Positions 19,701 through 30,947 of a DNA stretch of 64,000 nt are shown piece after piece. Position 1 is the first letter of the stretch; each line of letters starts with the position of its first letter. The stretch comes from Tribonema minus (Eukaryota > Sar > Xanthophyceae > Tribonematales > Tribonemataceae): positions 1 through 64,000 of the forward strand of contig JAFCMP010000490.1 in the NCBI GenBank assembly GCA_017506865.1. Direction: 5' to 3'. A program made the position numbers and the translations under genes. The notes under the pieces are model-generated. The model was not told the origin of the DNA. It did not search any database and saw only the letters and a program-made list of their open reading frames with translations.

Positions 19701-21658
19701 ACGCTGCGCCTCCCTCCAGTAGGACTATGTATTGTAGTTCACCTACCTACCATGCCTACTTGTTTCCTGTCAGTGCACAGCAACACTGCCTTAAGTTCAT
19801 TTGCCTATACTTTACAGATATCTACTGCACGCAATTCACGTGCTCACAGCGTAACACAAAGCTGCACTGCTGCAAACCCAGCTGCACGCATGTGACAGCA
19901 GCAACACCTTAAACGCAGAGCAGGCCAGCTCGGTGAAACGTACCTGCAGCATATCCCCATTTTCCCTGTCGATGAAGAGCAGCGCCGCCCTGGGGTACGA
20001 CGTAATGCTGCCCAGGCTCAGGAACAGGTTGTTGCCGCGATATTCGGGAAACCGCAGAGTGGAGGCATCCACAACTTCAACAAAGCCTGGATTGCCGCCA
20101 CGGTTGCTGCAGTGAGCGCCGTACTCAGGACCATCGCCGGGGTTTGCCGTGCCGAGAATGGCTGTGTCAGCAGCCCGTATGAGCGCTGCCATGGCGTCGG
20201 TCAGCTGGGGGGTGGTGTGCACGGGGGGGGCTGCTGGGCGGGGAAGCACTGCTGTGAGGGCCTTGCGCTGGACGTACTGTACAGACAGGGTGTGGCAGCA
20301 GAGGCGGCGCGGCGCGACGGAAGGCAGTTGTGAGTATATGTGAATTTGCAGGGAGTGTGGGCATGTGCATTCATGCGCTGCGAGGCAACGACCCTGGCAG
20401 TCAAGACACAGCAGAAATAGACGGAAAGCTGCAAATCTGCAACATTGTTTACGAGGACATTGACAGCCTGTTGAAAGCATCTTTGTGTCATTATGTACAC
20501 AAGCGCTGAGGTATTGTCTGAAGAAGGAAGATCGAGCCGCGTATGGAACTACTGTAGCATGTGCCACAAAAGGACCAACACACATAATCGATTTGGCCAG
20601 CACATATGACACAAGGATATTGGCCATGCGGTTTGTGTCAATACCAACCAACCCCATTGTTATTCTGCCAGGTGCTGTCTGCCACAAGACAGTCAGTAAT
20701 TGGTGTTCAGGGCCTGCTTTGAAGCGGTTGAGAAGTTTGGCATGCGCGCATAGGTGCAATGGTTAAGTTCATCTTGCATTATTTGACCATTTCTGCTTGC
20801 AATGTGTTGTGAGCATGTCATCTGCAAAGCGCGGGTCAGGGTTGCTGTTCACAACTTCAACTTTTGATTGATTTTTCACACAAGTTAATGGTCTGCAAGC
20901 AGCAAGCGGCAATGTGCGAATTGCACCAGCATGAATTCTGACCTTTGGGCAGTTTCCCATAGCAGCGGTGACCTGCAGATTCAGCACAGGACCCTTGTCA
21001 GCTGCGGCCTCTGGGAGCACGCGGCCGCTGACCCTGTATCGCTTGGCAGTGCCCTGATCCATGAACAAGCAGCCAACTTGAGAGCCCGGCTTAGTGATGC
21101 CCTCGAGAAAGCCATCGCCTGCCCAACTCAGGCCACTGTGGTCCTTAGTTGGCTGTATGCTCAGAATGTCGTGGGTGTCGTAGCTACGGAGGTTGATGAA
21201 GCCCGGAGGGCCGTATAAGGCAGATGCCCAGACACGTCCCTCGGGGTCCACCGATGATACGAAGATCTCTTGTTGCTTGGAATCAAGCATGACCAATCCA
21301 CTGCCCTTGATTTGGTCGGACAGCCAGCCATTGCCGAGAATGCCTGAGGCTTCTTCGAGGGTACCAGCGCGCTGCTGCACGGCGACGATGCCTGCGCGTC
21401 AAGGGACAGCACACAGCCGCGTTGTAATGCTGCAGGTGTTGATGCTTGGGTGAATGTGCTGCTTGAAGGCATGTTAGCATCACCCGCACCATGGCGCAAT
21501 CCAGCAGGCATGCAGACAGACGCGCGGTGGATTAACATGATCACACATCAATGAGAGTTTCTTTACACAGGCTGAGATTTGCTCCCACGCGGTTCGTGTT
21601 ACAGACCTTGGTGAAAGAAGAAGCTGTTGGGGCGCTCCATCTCGCTGAGGGGTGGCAT
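16791..21658 (-). CDS. PNPOx-like domain fused to ferredoxin-reductase-like FAD/NAD module
   Basis: Five exons in transcript order: 21658..21607, 21391..20943, 20276..19944, 19025..18308, 17224..16791; splice phases all agree and give about 661 residues ending TEEFYF. The first exon is 52 bases (MPPLSEMERPNSFFFHQ) and completes a FHQGIVAVQQRAG motif with exon 2, matching the F-H-x-G-E-x-x-x-Q-x-R-A-G start of this family. Residues ~1-290 form a pyridoxamine-5'-phosphate-oxidase-like split barrel (WASALYGPPGF). After an Ala-rich linker comes a ferredoxin-reductase fold: RSWTITS for FAD, TAGIGITP for the NAD(P) phosphate loop and MLCGPQAFM near the C-terminus. No 2Fe-2S domain follows, although many bacterial homologues carry one. 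The predicted role is electron transfer from NAD(P)H through FAD to the N-terminal flavin; substrate unknown. An upstream in-frame Met at 21829 would add 57 residues and cannot be excluded. Confidence 0.88.
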
Positions 21659-21855
21659 GATGTCGGTCTGCGGTCTGTGAGAGCACTCTGAACAACTGAC
21701 CAACTGCCTGCATCCTCGGGTGTAAATTTCGGGTTGACGGCCGGTTGCATTGGCCGAGATAACATGTCCTCTTGGTGTACTTCTTATTAATTCTCTTGGT
21801 GTACTCTTAGTACACTGTTCCGCGAACATTGGGCATGCCGCAACTGTGGCATGCT

Positions 21856-22280
21856 GGTGCGGTTGTGACTCACATCAAATTGTGCTCCGAATTTTGATTC
21901 TGAAAGCTTGCTTGTTTACAAGAAGGCATTGCATTGACCTACAGGGGTGCAATGTTGAAGCTGAGCTTTTGTTGACGTTTTTAACAAAAATGAGATTTAA
22001 CTCGGAAATGCAAAACCAAGCAAACATCTCTGATGTGTATGGCGAACATGAGACCACGTGATGCAGAGCATCAGCGGCAAATGTTACAGCAGAACATGAT
22101 TGGCCGACGTTGCAAATCTACTCTTTGTGTGTACACTTGTTCACTGTGCGAGCGTGCACGTAAATGGTGCGGTTGCGATTCACACGAGGACATGAGAAGC
22201 ACACATCAATTGCGCTCAGCGTGTGATTTGGAACGTGGCTTGTGAAAGAGAGGCAGGTGCAACATTGAAGTTGAAACCTT
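21856..22280 (+). repeat. Diverged direct duplication
   Basis: Two ~115-bp segments, 21856-21970 and 22163-22280, share a series of blocks in order (TGGTGCGGTTG, CACATCAA, TGCTC/GCGCTC, GCTTG, GGTGCAA, TTGAAG). The second copy has small insertions. Confidence 0.5.
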
Positions 22281-22959
22281 GCGGATGGTCAAGGCAGAAA
22301 AGAAAATCAACTGGATCAAGAGCACGCAAACTCTTTGTTTCGGCAAACTTGGCACAACATGGAGCCAAGAACCAGGAACCAGCAAGGGGCACAGAAGAGG
22401 GGGGAGGCGATTGGTTCGGGCGTGTAGATCACATGCAGCACAGTCTCAGATCACTGGCAGACATGCAGCAATCAGCCAACATGGTCCAAGGTGGCACATG
22501 GGGCTTGCAGCCCAGGCAAGATCGATTTGCAAAGCCTCCCACCCACCCAAACGTTTTGTGTGGTAACCCATTGCGCGTTTGTGTTCCCCGTGAGGATGGT
22601 GTTTCCCCCACCACACTTTCCAGCGCTCTCGAAGTGCCGCGCCGCTGCGGGCTCACAACATCTCAGTGCACGGCAGCTCTGCCTGTGCTCATTCGGTCTC
22701 ACAATACGAGTTCATAATGCAACTGTCAGTTGTCAGCTGCCTGTTGCACTTGTGTGCTGATCCACAGTGCTCATACATGCATCAATTCTGTGCGCCTTGC
22801 ATCGCATCCCGTCGACCAGCCAAGAGCTACATAGTTCCTTAACGTGCTTTTGCTATCTGCCCTAGTGTGAGATGACCCCAATAAGTCATTGTGAAGGCCT
22901 TTGCATGGCTGTGATACGACGCAGAAGTAATCGGTTGGAGATGCCTTCAAGTTGGCGCA

Positions 22960-23135
22960 ACGCGATGTCCTGTAGAGCAGGCTCAGCCGCAGCAACAGCA
23001 CTCGGCAGAAGCGTTGTGTCAGCCGCGCAGCGCAACATCACTCCGTGTCAGCGCAGACTCAGCCGCGTTGCGGTCGGCGGCGTCGCGCTGCGGCGGCTGC
23101 GGAACACACCGCCATTGCAGCATCGCTGAGCGGAG
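22960..23135 (-). repeat. Dispersed repeat, inverted partial copy
   Basis: The reverse complement aligns with 15365-15540 at roughly 75-80%. It is notably GC-rich compared with its surroundings. Confidence 0.65.
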
Positions 23136-23547
23136 CCGGCCGCCAGACAGCAGCAGCACAACGCGGCGTACGCGCCACGCCAGCTGCGCGGCGCAGTGGC
23201 AGGACAGCATCGCTCGGCCTTGCATCTATTGATTTGTGGTCTAGTAATCTGTGTCGTCTGCTGTTGCACCAGTGACAGCGACAGCGATGCCTGCAGCATC
23301 ATTGTCGTTGGTGGTCACCATGATAATGCGACTTGGCGTCATGCTAGTCACGTCACACATGTGCTCACATTCACTAGGCGTTTCATGGAGCAGACACTTG
23401 GCTTCACGCATGTCATGCCATTGCAAATGACACCTGTACTCACATTTGTCAGGCAGGGGGTGCGTATGAATTTAAAAGTTTTTTGAGGTTGTTGTTGCTG
23501 CTGCCCTTCAGTGCTGCATTCGTTGCCTGTCAGCTTGACTGTCAGGA

Positions 23548-23650
23548 AGCAGGATGCTGAGCGATGCGCTGCAGAATCATGAGTAACGCTGCGTGCATGT
23601 CGATGAGATCAGCCAACGCGATGCAACCAGTGCATGACCACGAATGTAGC
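23548..23650 (+). repeat. Dispersed repeat B, copy 2
   Basis: Related to 16238-16335 in the same orientation. Confidence 0.55.
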
Positions 23651-24016
23651 TACGCTCAAAAGCTTCCGTATGCGAGATTGTTCTTAAAAGAAAGCGCAAG
23701 TGCATGCGCACACGCTGGCACTATGGGATTGTGTGATGTGGGGCGGCAGTGAGATGTGTAGGGTGCAGCAAAACATGCATGGCAGGCGGCGCCAGCTCTT
23801 ACGCGGGAGACACGAGTACTCAACAGGTGATGCTGGGAAGAACAAGGAATGAGAACGGCAAGGCTTTGCATTGTTGTACACTGCTGATAGCGGACCTCGA
23901 TGTCCAATCAGGACAAACATGTTCATGCATGTGGTCCATTGTAAAATTCAACAACAAAAAAAGGTGAACTGGGGCAGCGTTAGCATCCATCATAACATTT
24001 GTGCTGCAAGGAAACA

Positions 24017-27000
24017 TCATGGCCGCTTCTTGCTGGGCCGCTTCTTGCTGCTTGTGTCTCTTGGCGACTGCTCTCGCAGCTCCTGCTGGCGCTTCTTGCT
24101 CGCCTCTCCTATGTGGCGCATCATTTCTGTAGATCACATTGCGCATGCAACGACATGGAGCAGTGAGAAATCCGCTGAAGTGCAGTAATATGTGAAAAAC
24201 GTGCTGGAACAGCCGTGGTACATGTTGTGCGTATTGGGGTGAAGGTGAGATACACCTGAGTCGAAATACTGTAGCACTCGACAGGTGGTGCGGTGAGGTT
24301 AAATTACCTGCAGTATAAGAGCCAGTTTGCTATTTGCACTTCAATTTATTTCATGCGTTGAATCGCAAGAAGTAGCAACTTTTGTGCACAGTATGAAACA
24401 CCTGTGTAGCAATACTCTCTTGTCGAACTGTTCAAAAGCTTTGACAAGTGCTAGTTTTGTTGCTAGGCCGCTGGCTGCTTGCAGCCCAATGAACCAGCCG
24501 AAGCATGACATTGAAAGCAGCAGATAGGAAGCTCTCACAATCATAAGTCACCCAGCAGCACTGTCCCATCGAATGTAATTGTTGGCATTTAACTGTACAT
24601 ACACACCATGTGGCTTCAAGCACTGTGACAGAACGAGCAGGTTGTAAGCACTGCTTACAAGACCATGTCTCCAACCGGTCCCTGGCAAAGCTCACCTTTG
24701 AAGTGCGCTGCGTGCGCTTGCTGTGCGGGCGTGACGGTCATGTTGATCCCCCCTTTCCCCCCTCTGTTTTCGCTGTCCCCTCTCTCCCCCGCGCCCTGCC
24801 CCTCCGTACCAGTCCCAGCGCCCGGCTGAAATCCACCAGGCTGAAAACCAAACACATCTGGGTGCAATCGCTTCATCTCAGCTTGCAGCGCCCCCACCAC
24901 TGCCTGTACCTCAAATGGGGTCAGGGTGTTAGCGCTGGTGGCAGCGGCAGCGCCACCGGCGCCGGGCAGGGGTGGCAGGTTGAGCGCTGTCCTGATGGTA
25001 CCACTCCTCAGCAGCAGCGCTTGCGTCGCGCCAAAGGTATTGTTGGCCACCCAATACACCAGCACGCCTAAACAGCAAGGCGACGGCAAGCGTCATCAAT
25101 GAGAGAGACATCGGGGTATTGCTGTGTGCACTGTGGCAGAGCGACAAGCCTGGTCCCACCATCTGCAAAGTTGCGAGTAAAGCCAGGATGGAAGTGATGC
25201 TGGGCCAGGAAGAGACTTGAGACCAGGACTAGAGAAAAGAAGGGCGGGACAAGGAGTGGTATCACCTCCACATGCACAGAGCAGCACAAACACAATAGAA
25301 CATGCGCACTAATGATAAGGCAAATTTAGATACTGACCTCAGTGCGTAGTACATGTGTATAAGCCGCTGCCCGCATCACTTTTTGCCAGGTCACATGTGA
25401 AGAGCAAGGTCAGTGAATGTGATGTGCCCATGGGCTCATGGACTGCAGACAGGGCACAGCCCACCTGGACCTGATGCAACCGCAAATCTTTATGAGTTGG
25501 GTGATCTCTCTACTGGGCCTCAGGTTCCGTGAATATGTCATCCACTGCTTGAACTGGTTTGAGAGACACCATCAAAATAACGGGTACGATAGTTCTAGCT
25601 CGTACAAGTTACGGCAAAGGTCTACAGACAGCATGACAAGCACATGTGCTGTATGCAGGGCTAGCGTCTAAACTCATACGGCCTTAGCGCAACTGACTTT
25701 GGGATTCGAGCCCTGGCTAAACTAGTTTAGCCATGGCGCGACTGGCGCAACTCTTATTAAGGCTTCAGGTGCTTCTACAGTCACTATTAAGGCCCATAGA
25801 GCTTACATAAAGGTTAGCGTTAGGGCTATGGTCATGACTAACCCTAGTTAAAGCGTTAACCATAGGCAAGACTCGCGAGTAAACTCGTGAGCAATGAGCA
25901 ATACTCGTGAGTAAACCTGCGAGTATCGCCAGTTGCGCCACGAGTCACTTGAGCCGGTAGCTGGCGCAACTGGCGCAACTCACTGGCGCAACGTGTTTGG
26001 CGCAAGATTTTAGTTTAGACGCCAGCCCTGGCTGTATGAAAACAATCCCTCCAAAGGTTGCGCTTCGCAGAAAAGTCGCAATGGGGGTGTTCAAATTATC
26101 GGCCAGGACTCAAGTAGGTTGGCCTTCAGCTGTTGTTTGCCTTCAGCTGTTAGTTGTTTGAACAACCAACTGCACCTGAACAGGCAGATGTATTCATTCA
26201 GCCTTGACAGATGCTCCTCCGTGCTGCCTAGATTCTGGCCAACATGATATTGTGCCTGGTTTCTTTCAACCACTCAGAAGCAAGCCACCCAAAAATATAA
26301 TTATGACCGCAAGGACAACGCCGCCATGAATCATGTCTGTCAGATGTGCTGGCAAGGACCCACAAAAAACAGTTGCCTAGCGAGCTTACAAAACAAAGGC
26401 AGCTGCAGCCAGGGTTGGGATTCATAAATGAAGGTTAGCAAAAGAGCTCACAGTTTTAAGTTAGGGTTAGGGTTAGGAGTTAGCAAAGAGCTCACAGGCT
26501 AATAGCCGATAGCCAATACCAATACTTGTGAAGTGCAATGTAACTGAAAATCGCTGGTCCACCGGCATCATAGCGCGTTGGAGTTAGTCTACATGGGTGC
26601 AACAGCCCTGAAGGGTTAGGGTTAGTGATGAAACGGCCCTCAACGAGCTGTGCAACAGCTGAACCTTGTCACATCATTGAAGTGTCTCGAAAATTCGCTC
26701 CGACAGGTACGCCATGAAAAAATGCGGCGCTGCCACTGCAGCTAACCCTCTCATTGGTGGTCACTGTGAACAGTCATAGCTCTGAGATATGGTGACTATG
26801 GAAGCAGAGACCGCAAACACGCTGGCACGAAGAATCCGATATGAAGGTACGTGGGCTTGACACTTTAGTTTGGCAAGAGTCTTGTTCACACACCGCTTGA
26901 ATTGGAAGTAGATGTAGATGGTTTAGTGACGCACCTGCAGGCATCCAGGAGCCAAAAACAGCCAGCAGAGCCGCCATCCCCCCCCCCATAGCCAACTTCG

Positions 27001-30000
27001 CCACTGGCACCCCATACACCTTCGACGCCAGTATGCTGCCGGCGGGATTGGCAGTGTCTACTGGGATCGTCAGAACAGTCACCAACAGAGCCAACCCCGC
27101 CATGCCTGGCAGCTGATATGTGGTGTCCAGCGCATTGAGATCCAGAAACCAGGAGTAACCGCCCTGAGACCACAGGGGGCAGAACTGCCCCATTTTCTGA
27201 AGGCCCAGGAAGACTGACATGAACACCGTTCCCTGACCGAGAACGCCCTGTATGTATGTTTTTGTTAGGCACATGCAAGAGGCATGTGCAAGAGGGCGCG
27301 CATTGATGTTAGTGAGCGGTTGGGGGGGGGGTGCAGGCTTGCGAAGCTTGAGAGGGCCGAAACAGTAGAGGCAGGGTGCACATGCTGCAGCAGCCCTAAG
27401 CAAAGTGGCGGGATGCAAATTAGGCCAGAAGAGACGTAGGGTAGGTAGGTATGGTATGCTTATGAGGCAGGGGCATGTGTGTATGGACAAACATAGAGAG
27501 CATGTCAGCATATGCTCCTGCCTCTTCGTGCATTATGTGGATCAATTGTAGAGAGCAGCCATGCGGGTAGAACCCTTTTCTGCTTGAACAAGCGCCAGGG
27601 CATTAGTATAGCCAGTACTGTGTGGTTGGATTGAGAAAAAACAGCATAACCTCGAAAGCTCACTGCCTCGTTGCGTTGAGACAAAGCACTATGATCTCGA
27701 ACCTCAAGCTTTGACCATTGTAACCTGACAAATGCCTGACATTGTTCACACAAGTAAAACCTAACTGACACTAGTTCCTGAGCACTGAGCACATTGCCCC
27801 AATCTCAGCCCAATCCTACCATCAAGCCAGGCGCACTTCACCCATCCGAAGGTCCAACCTCACTTCACCACTGACCGAAAGGGAGAGTCTGGCGCTGTTG
27901 CGACAAAGGCCTACAAGCTGATGCTGACAAGAAGGGATGTGCCTGAGCCTTCAATTTCAGAATACAAGGCCGCTGACTTTGGCCTACTACTACCAAGGTG
28001 ACAGTTGAAGTTGGCAGAAAGAAGGTGAAGTTGGTGTAACATACCCCGTCCATACTCCAAAGTGCGTCAGCCGCGTGCGTGTGCTGTATACACAACACCG
28101 CAGAGCCATGCATAGACCAAAGGCTTATGAGGGTGCACTTGTGACTGCTTAGGATTAGGGTCAGTCGTTACCCTGACATCAGGTGTGTGACTAAGTAGTG
28201 AATTCCAATGCACACACAAAAAAGTCAAGCTTGACTCACCGACAACATCCTGCCCATATTCCCCATCGATTTTTGGGAGTTCGCTACATGTTCACCCCAG
28301 AGCATGAGGTACTGCTCCTCGCGCTTTGCCGCCAAGGCGTCCCTGATGCGCACAACACAGTCCTGCACTGCCTTTTGGTCCTCCTTCATGGTGACCTGCA
28401 CCCGCATGCTGTGGCGCGTCATGCAGCGCAGTCACAGTTGCCCGATACACACGCATGGGTATCAGTAAGTTGCCCCCGTGCCATCACATGCATTAGCTGC
28501 TGCAACAGAGGTACAGTTACGACAGTCGTTGACATGTGACGTAAGCTTGACATGCCATGAGTGCCAGCCACATCATATTGCCGGGTATTAGATGATGCCA
28601 CACATGCAAATCAGATTCGTATGCACTAACGGCCGTTGACGGTGCATCATCGTGACGTGTGACTGCGTCAGCTACAGCGGTGTGCTTTGCATCATGCCAG
28701 CACAAACAACGGCAAAGTACAGCAACAGTCCACTAAACATCATACAGTGGTGACCCTCTGTCCACTTGGCAGCAGTGCAGCCGCAGGTGGGGGTGGTACC
28801 CGTTCGCCGTGAGCCTGCGCTTTCATGAGGTGTGCTGACGCTGTCGAGTGTGATAGTGATACGCTATTGAGCGACTGCAGTGCTCACATGCCTGGTGCAT
28901 GCCGTGATGCTCGGGTGATAGTGTGGATGATGCAATTACGTGACAGTTACGATTGAAACTGGTCCAGCCCAGAAGGCCTGATTGACAAATGCGAAGCACA
29001 CAAGACTTCACGTCGTACACAAACAAAGGTGACCATTTCAGCACAATGTGTTGGCATGTCTCACCCTCTGAGCTGCAGAGGCAGCAGCAGAAGTCGTAGC
29101 AACACTGTCGTAACTGCAATCGACTGCCAGTACGGCAGGCCTGCTCAACGCACAACAGGAACAAAGAATGTCAGCAGAGGAGACCAACAGCTTTTCAGTC
29201 ACAAGGCATGGTTGAGTTGCAGATGAGTGGTCTGATGTGCAGCTAGCTGGCAACACAACACAATCCTTGAGAAAGATTCAACACTGAAGTAGCCGTTAGG
29301 TTGTCATGATGTACTTCATTTTGAAGCATTCTCGCTCAGGAAGCATCATAATGTACTTTAACAGTGAGTGATATTAGGGTCAGGAATGGTTTGGGCACAC
29401 CTGCGCCTCGGCTCAGATGGACCTACAAGCACAGCGGCATGTGTTACTTTAGTCTATACTCGAATCTGCCGCCATGATCTCTGCCGCGAGGATGTGCGCT
29501 ACCCTAATGCAAAAGACAAGGTTTGTGTGTGATTGTCTTTTTCCCTGACGCCTGTTTGCTGCACTAGCAGCAGGCCTTCTTCATTTCATGTCAGGTACGT
29601 GCAACACAGCTACGCCGCATGAACTAGGCACAACACGTGTTTTTCACTAGCTGATTTCCTGTTGGTGTTTTCTCCTGTTGAAAACGCCCTACTGTAAATG
29701 CGGCACCCAAGCTGCACTGCCGCTGCTGGCTTCAGGGCGGTGGAAATACTCAGGACGATTTAGCATCATTAGGCTGCAGTGGCATGAAGCGTGGCTGGCG
29801 AGTCACCACGCCTGTAGCTTAAAAGAAATGAGCTGTACGCAAAACTTGGAAATCGACATGAAATCATTATGTTTGAACTAGTCAGCCTACATGACTGCTG
29901 CGTCATACTTCCAGCAGTCCGAAAAGCGGATGCCACTTGAGAAAGCCAGCGACGAGGTCAAATGTGAATGTGGTGAGCCGGCAGTCCCTGCTTGTGCTGA

Positions 30001-30793
30001 CCGTCAATTTGTGCCAGGATTCAAATAGAAATAGACCACAGAGCATGATGCTTGGAAGTGACATGAACGAGGGGAGTCACTTACAAGGCATGGTCAGTAA
30101 AGTGAACAACATTTTCCGCAATACCACTTGTCATCTTTACCAAGGTTTTCATGAAAGCTGGTGCAAACATGAGAAACCACCCACTCGTCCCACGAGGCTA
30201 TCACCCGTACCTGTAAAGCAATGCATCGCTTCCACCAAGCGAATTGCATAGTCCGATGGAAAATGCCCCAGTTCCGCGAAAGGCGCCTCCGTTAGCACCG
30301 TCTGCGCTGCTGCTGCAACTGACTGCGATGAGCCGTCGGCCGCCGCGCTGTTGACCACTGTGTCCAAAACTGAAGCATCGAACCCTGCGTCCACGCTTCC
30401 CGAGCTCGCTTCCACGCTGTTGCCGGCTGATTGTCCCTCTGGAGCGGGAGGTGAGGCGTCAACGGTGGTAGGGAAAGCCGTGTTAGGCTGCGGAGGGAAA
30501 TCCTCCGTGAACGCACCATCTTTGACGAATGGATCCGCGGATTCTGGTGGCGGCGGCGTAGGGATAGGGGGCTTGCTCCTGGACCAGAATGAAATGCTGC
30601 GGTGCGTGACTGTAGGAAAGCCGTGTGCTGGCCTGGCGTTGATGCTGTATGCTAGCCGGCGGTGGGTGACATGACCCAATTTGCGATGTCTCTCGCCCTG
30701 TGTGCTGGTGTCATGGTTGGTCCAAAGCAATTTCAGAGCGGCGGTGTAAGAGCGCCTCGACGAGGTGACGCTTCTGCTGCTGGCTCTCAGCAT
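24017..30793 (-). CDS. OXA1: Mitochondrial inner-membrane insertase OXA1 (YidC/Alb3 family)
   Basis: Exons in transcript order: 30793..30211, 29140..29065, an unresolved short exon, 28395..28240, 27247..26935, 25067..24696, 24108..24017. Exon 1 starts MLRASSRSVTSSRRSY, an Arg/Ser-rich mitochondrial presequence, then a Pro/Ala/Ser spacer and LGHFPSDYAIRLVEAMHCFTG, the conserved lead-in to membrane segment 1. Exon 2 gives GLPYWQSIAVTTVLLRLLLL (TM1). The 28.3-kb exon is the charged matrix loop. The next exon holds TM2 (GTVFMSVFLGLQKM), GGYSWFLDLNALD and TM3/TM4 up to FGSWMPAG, continued by VLVYWVANNTFGATQ (TM5). The C-terminus is matrix-side and very basic (ASKKRQQEL…KKRP), as in OXA1, which binds mitoribosomes through such a tail. 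All joins keep frame except 29065 (phase 2) to 28395 (phase 0), where one exon is missing from my model. The family inserts nascent mitochondrial proteins into the inner membrane. A Met at 30862 would add a Cys-Val run encoded by the CA microsatellite; I prefer 30793. Cox18-type paralogy is the main alternative. Confidence 0.87.
25648..26038. mobile_element. hAT-like MITE in an OXA1 intron
   Basis: The 375-bp element 25656-26030 has terminal inverted repeats opening CAGGGCTRGCGTCTAAACT and is flanked by a perfect 8-bp duplication GCTGTATG (25648-25655 and 26031-26038). An 8-bp duplication and a CAGGG-type terminus are typical of the hAT superfamily. The interior has no coding capacity and is made of short repeated and palindromic words (TGGCGCAAC; ACTCGYGAGTAAAC). 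It sits in the intron 25068-26934. Confidence 0.9.
26461..26478. repeat. Interstitial telomere tract (TTAGGG)
   Basis: Three GTTAGGG units in the orientation opposite to the terminal array, inside an OXA1 intron. A further GGGTTAGGGTTAG tract lies near 26614. Confidence 0.85.
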
Positions 30794-30947
30794 GCTGATG
30801 CTTAAAGCTCGTCGTATCCTCACACACACACACACACACACCTCACGTGCGATGAACCTCAATATTGAAGTTCCACTAGGTCAAGCCAACGCGGTTCACC
30901 TGTGCTGCGCTGGCTGACGTGCGGCGCTACACCAAAGCGCTACTGTC
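30794..30947. promoter_or_regulatory. Probable shared divergent promoter, OXA1 / MtnA-MtnK
   Basis: The two start codons face away from each other across 154 bases. The interval contains a (CA)n microsatellite (about 30820-30841), a TTGAAGTT word at 30862-30869 and a GC-rich stretch just before the MtnA start. No clear TATA box is seen. A promoter here is inferred from position only. Confidence 0.5.

Larger units (their letters stand above)
21659..24016. other. Intergenic region with repeats
   Basis: No protein-coding exon is supported. The region contains a related direct pair (21856-21970 and 22163-22280, both opening TGGTGCGGTTG), an inverted copy of the dispersed repeat (22960-23135) and repeat B (23548-23650). 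It should hold the promoter of the PNPOx-FNR gene and the 3' end of OXA1, but no clear TATA box or polyadenylation signal was identified. Confidence 0.5.

Noticed and set aside
28770-28840. Candidate missing OXA1 exon on the minus strand (LTAN-containing)
   Set aside because: An acceptor and several donors are possible, but no choice gives a convincing in-frame link to both neighbours.
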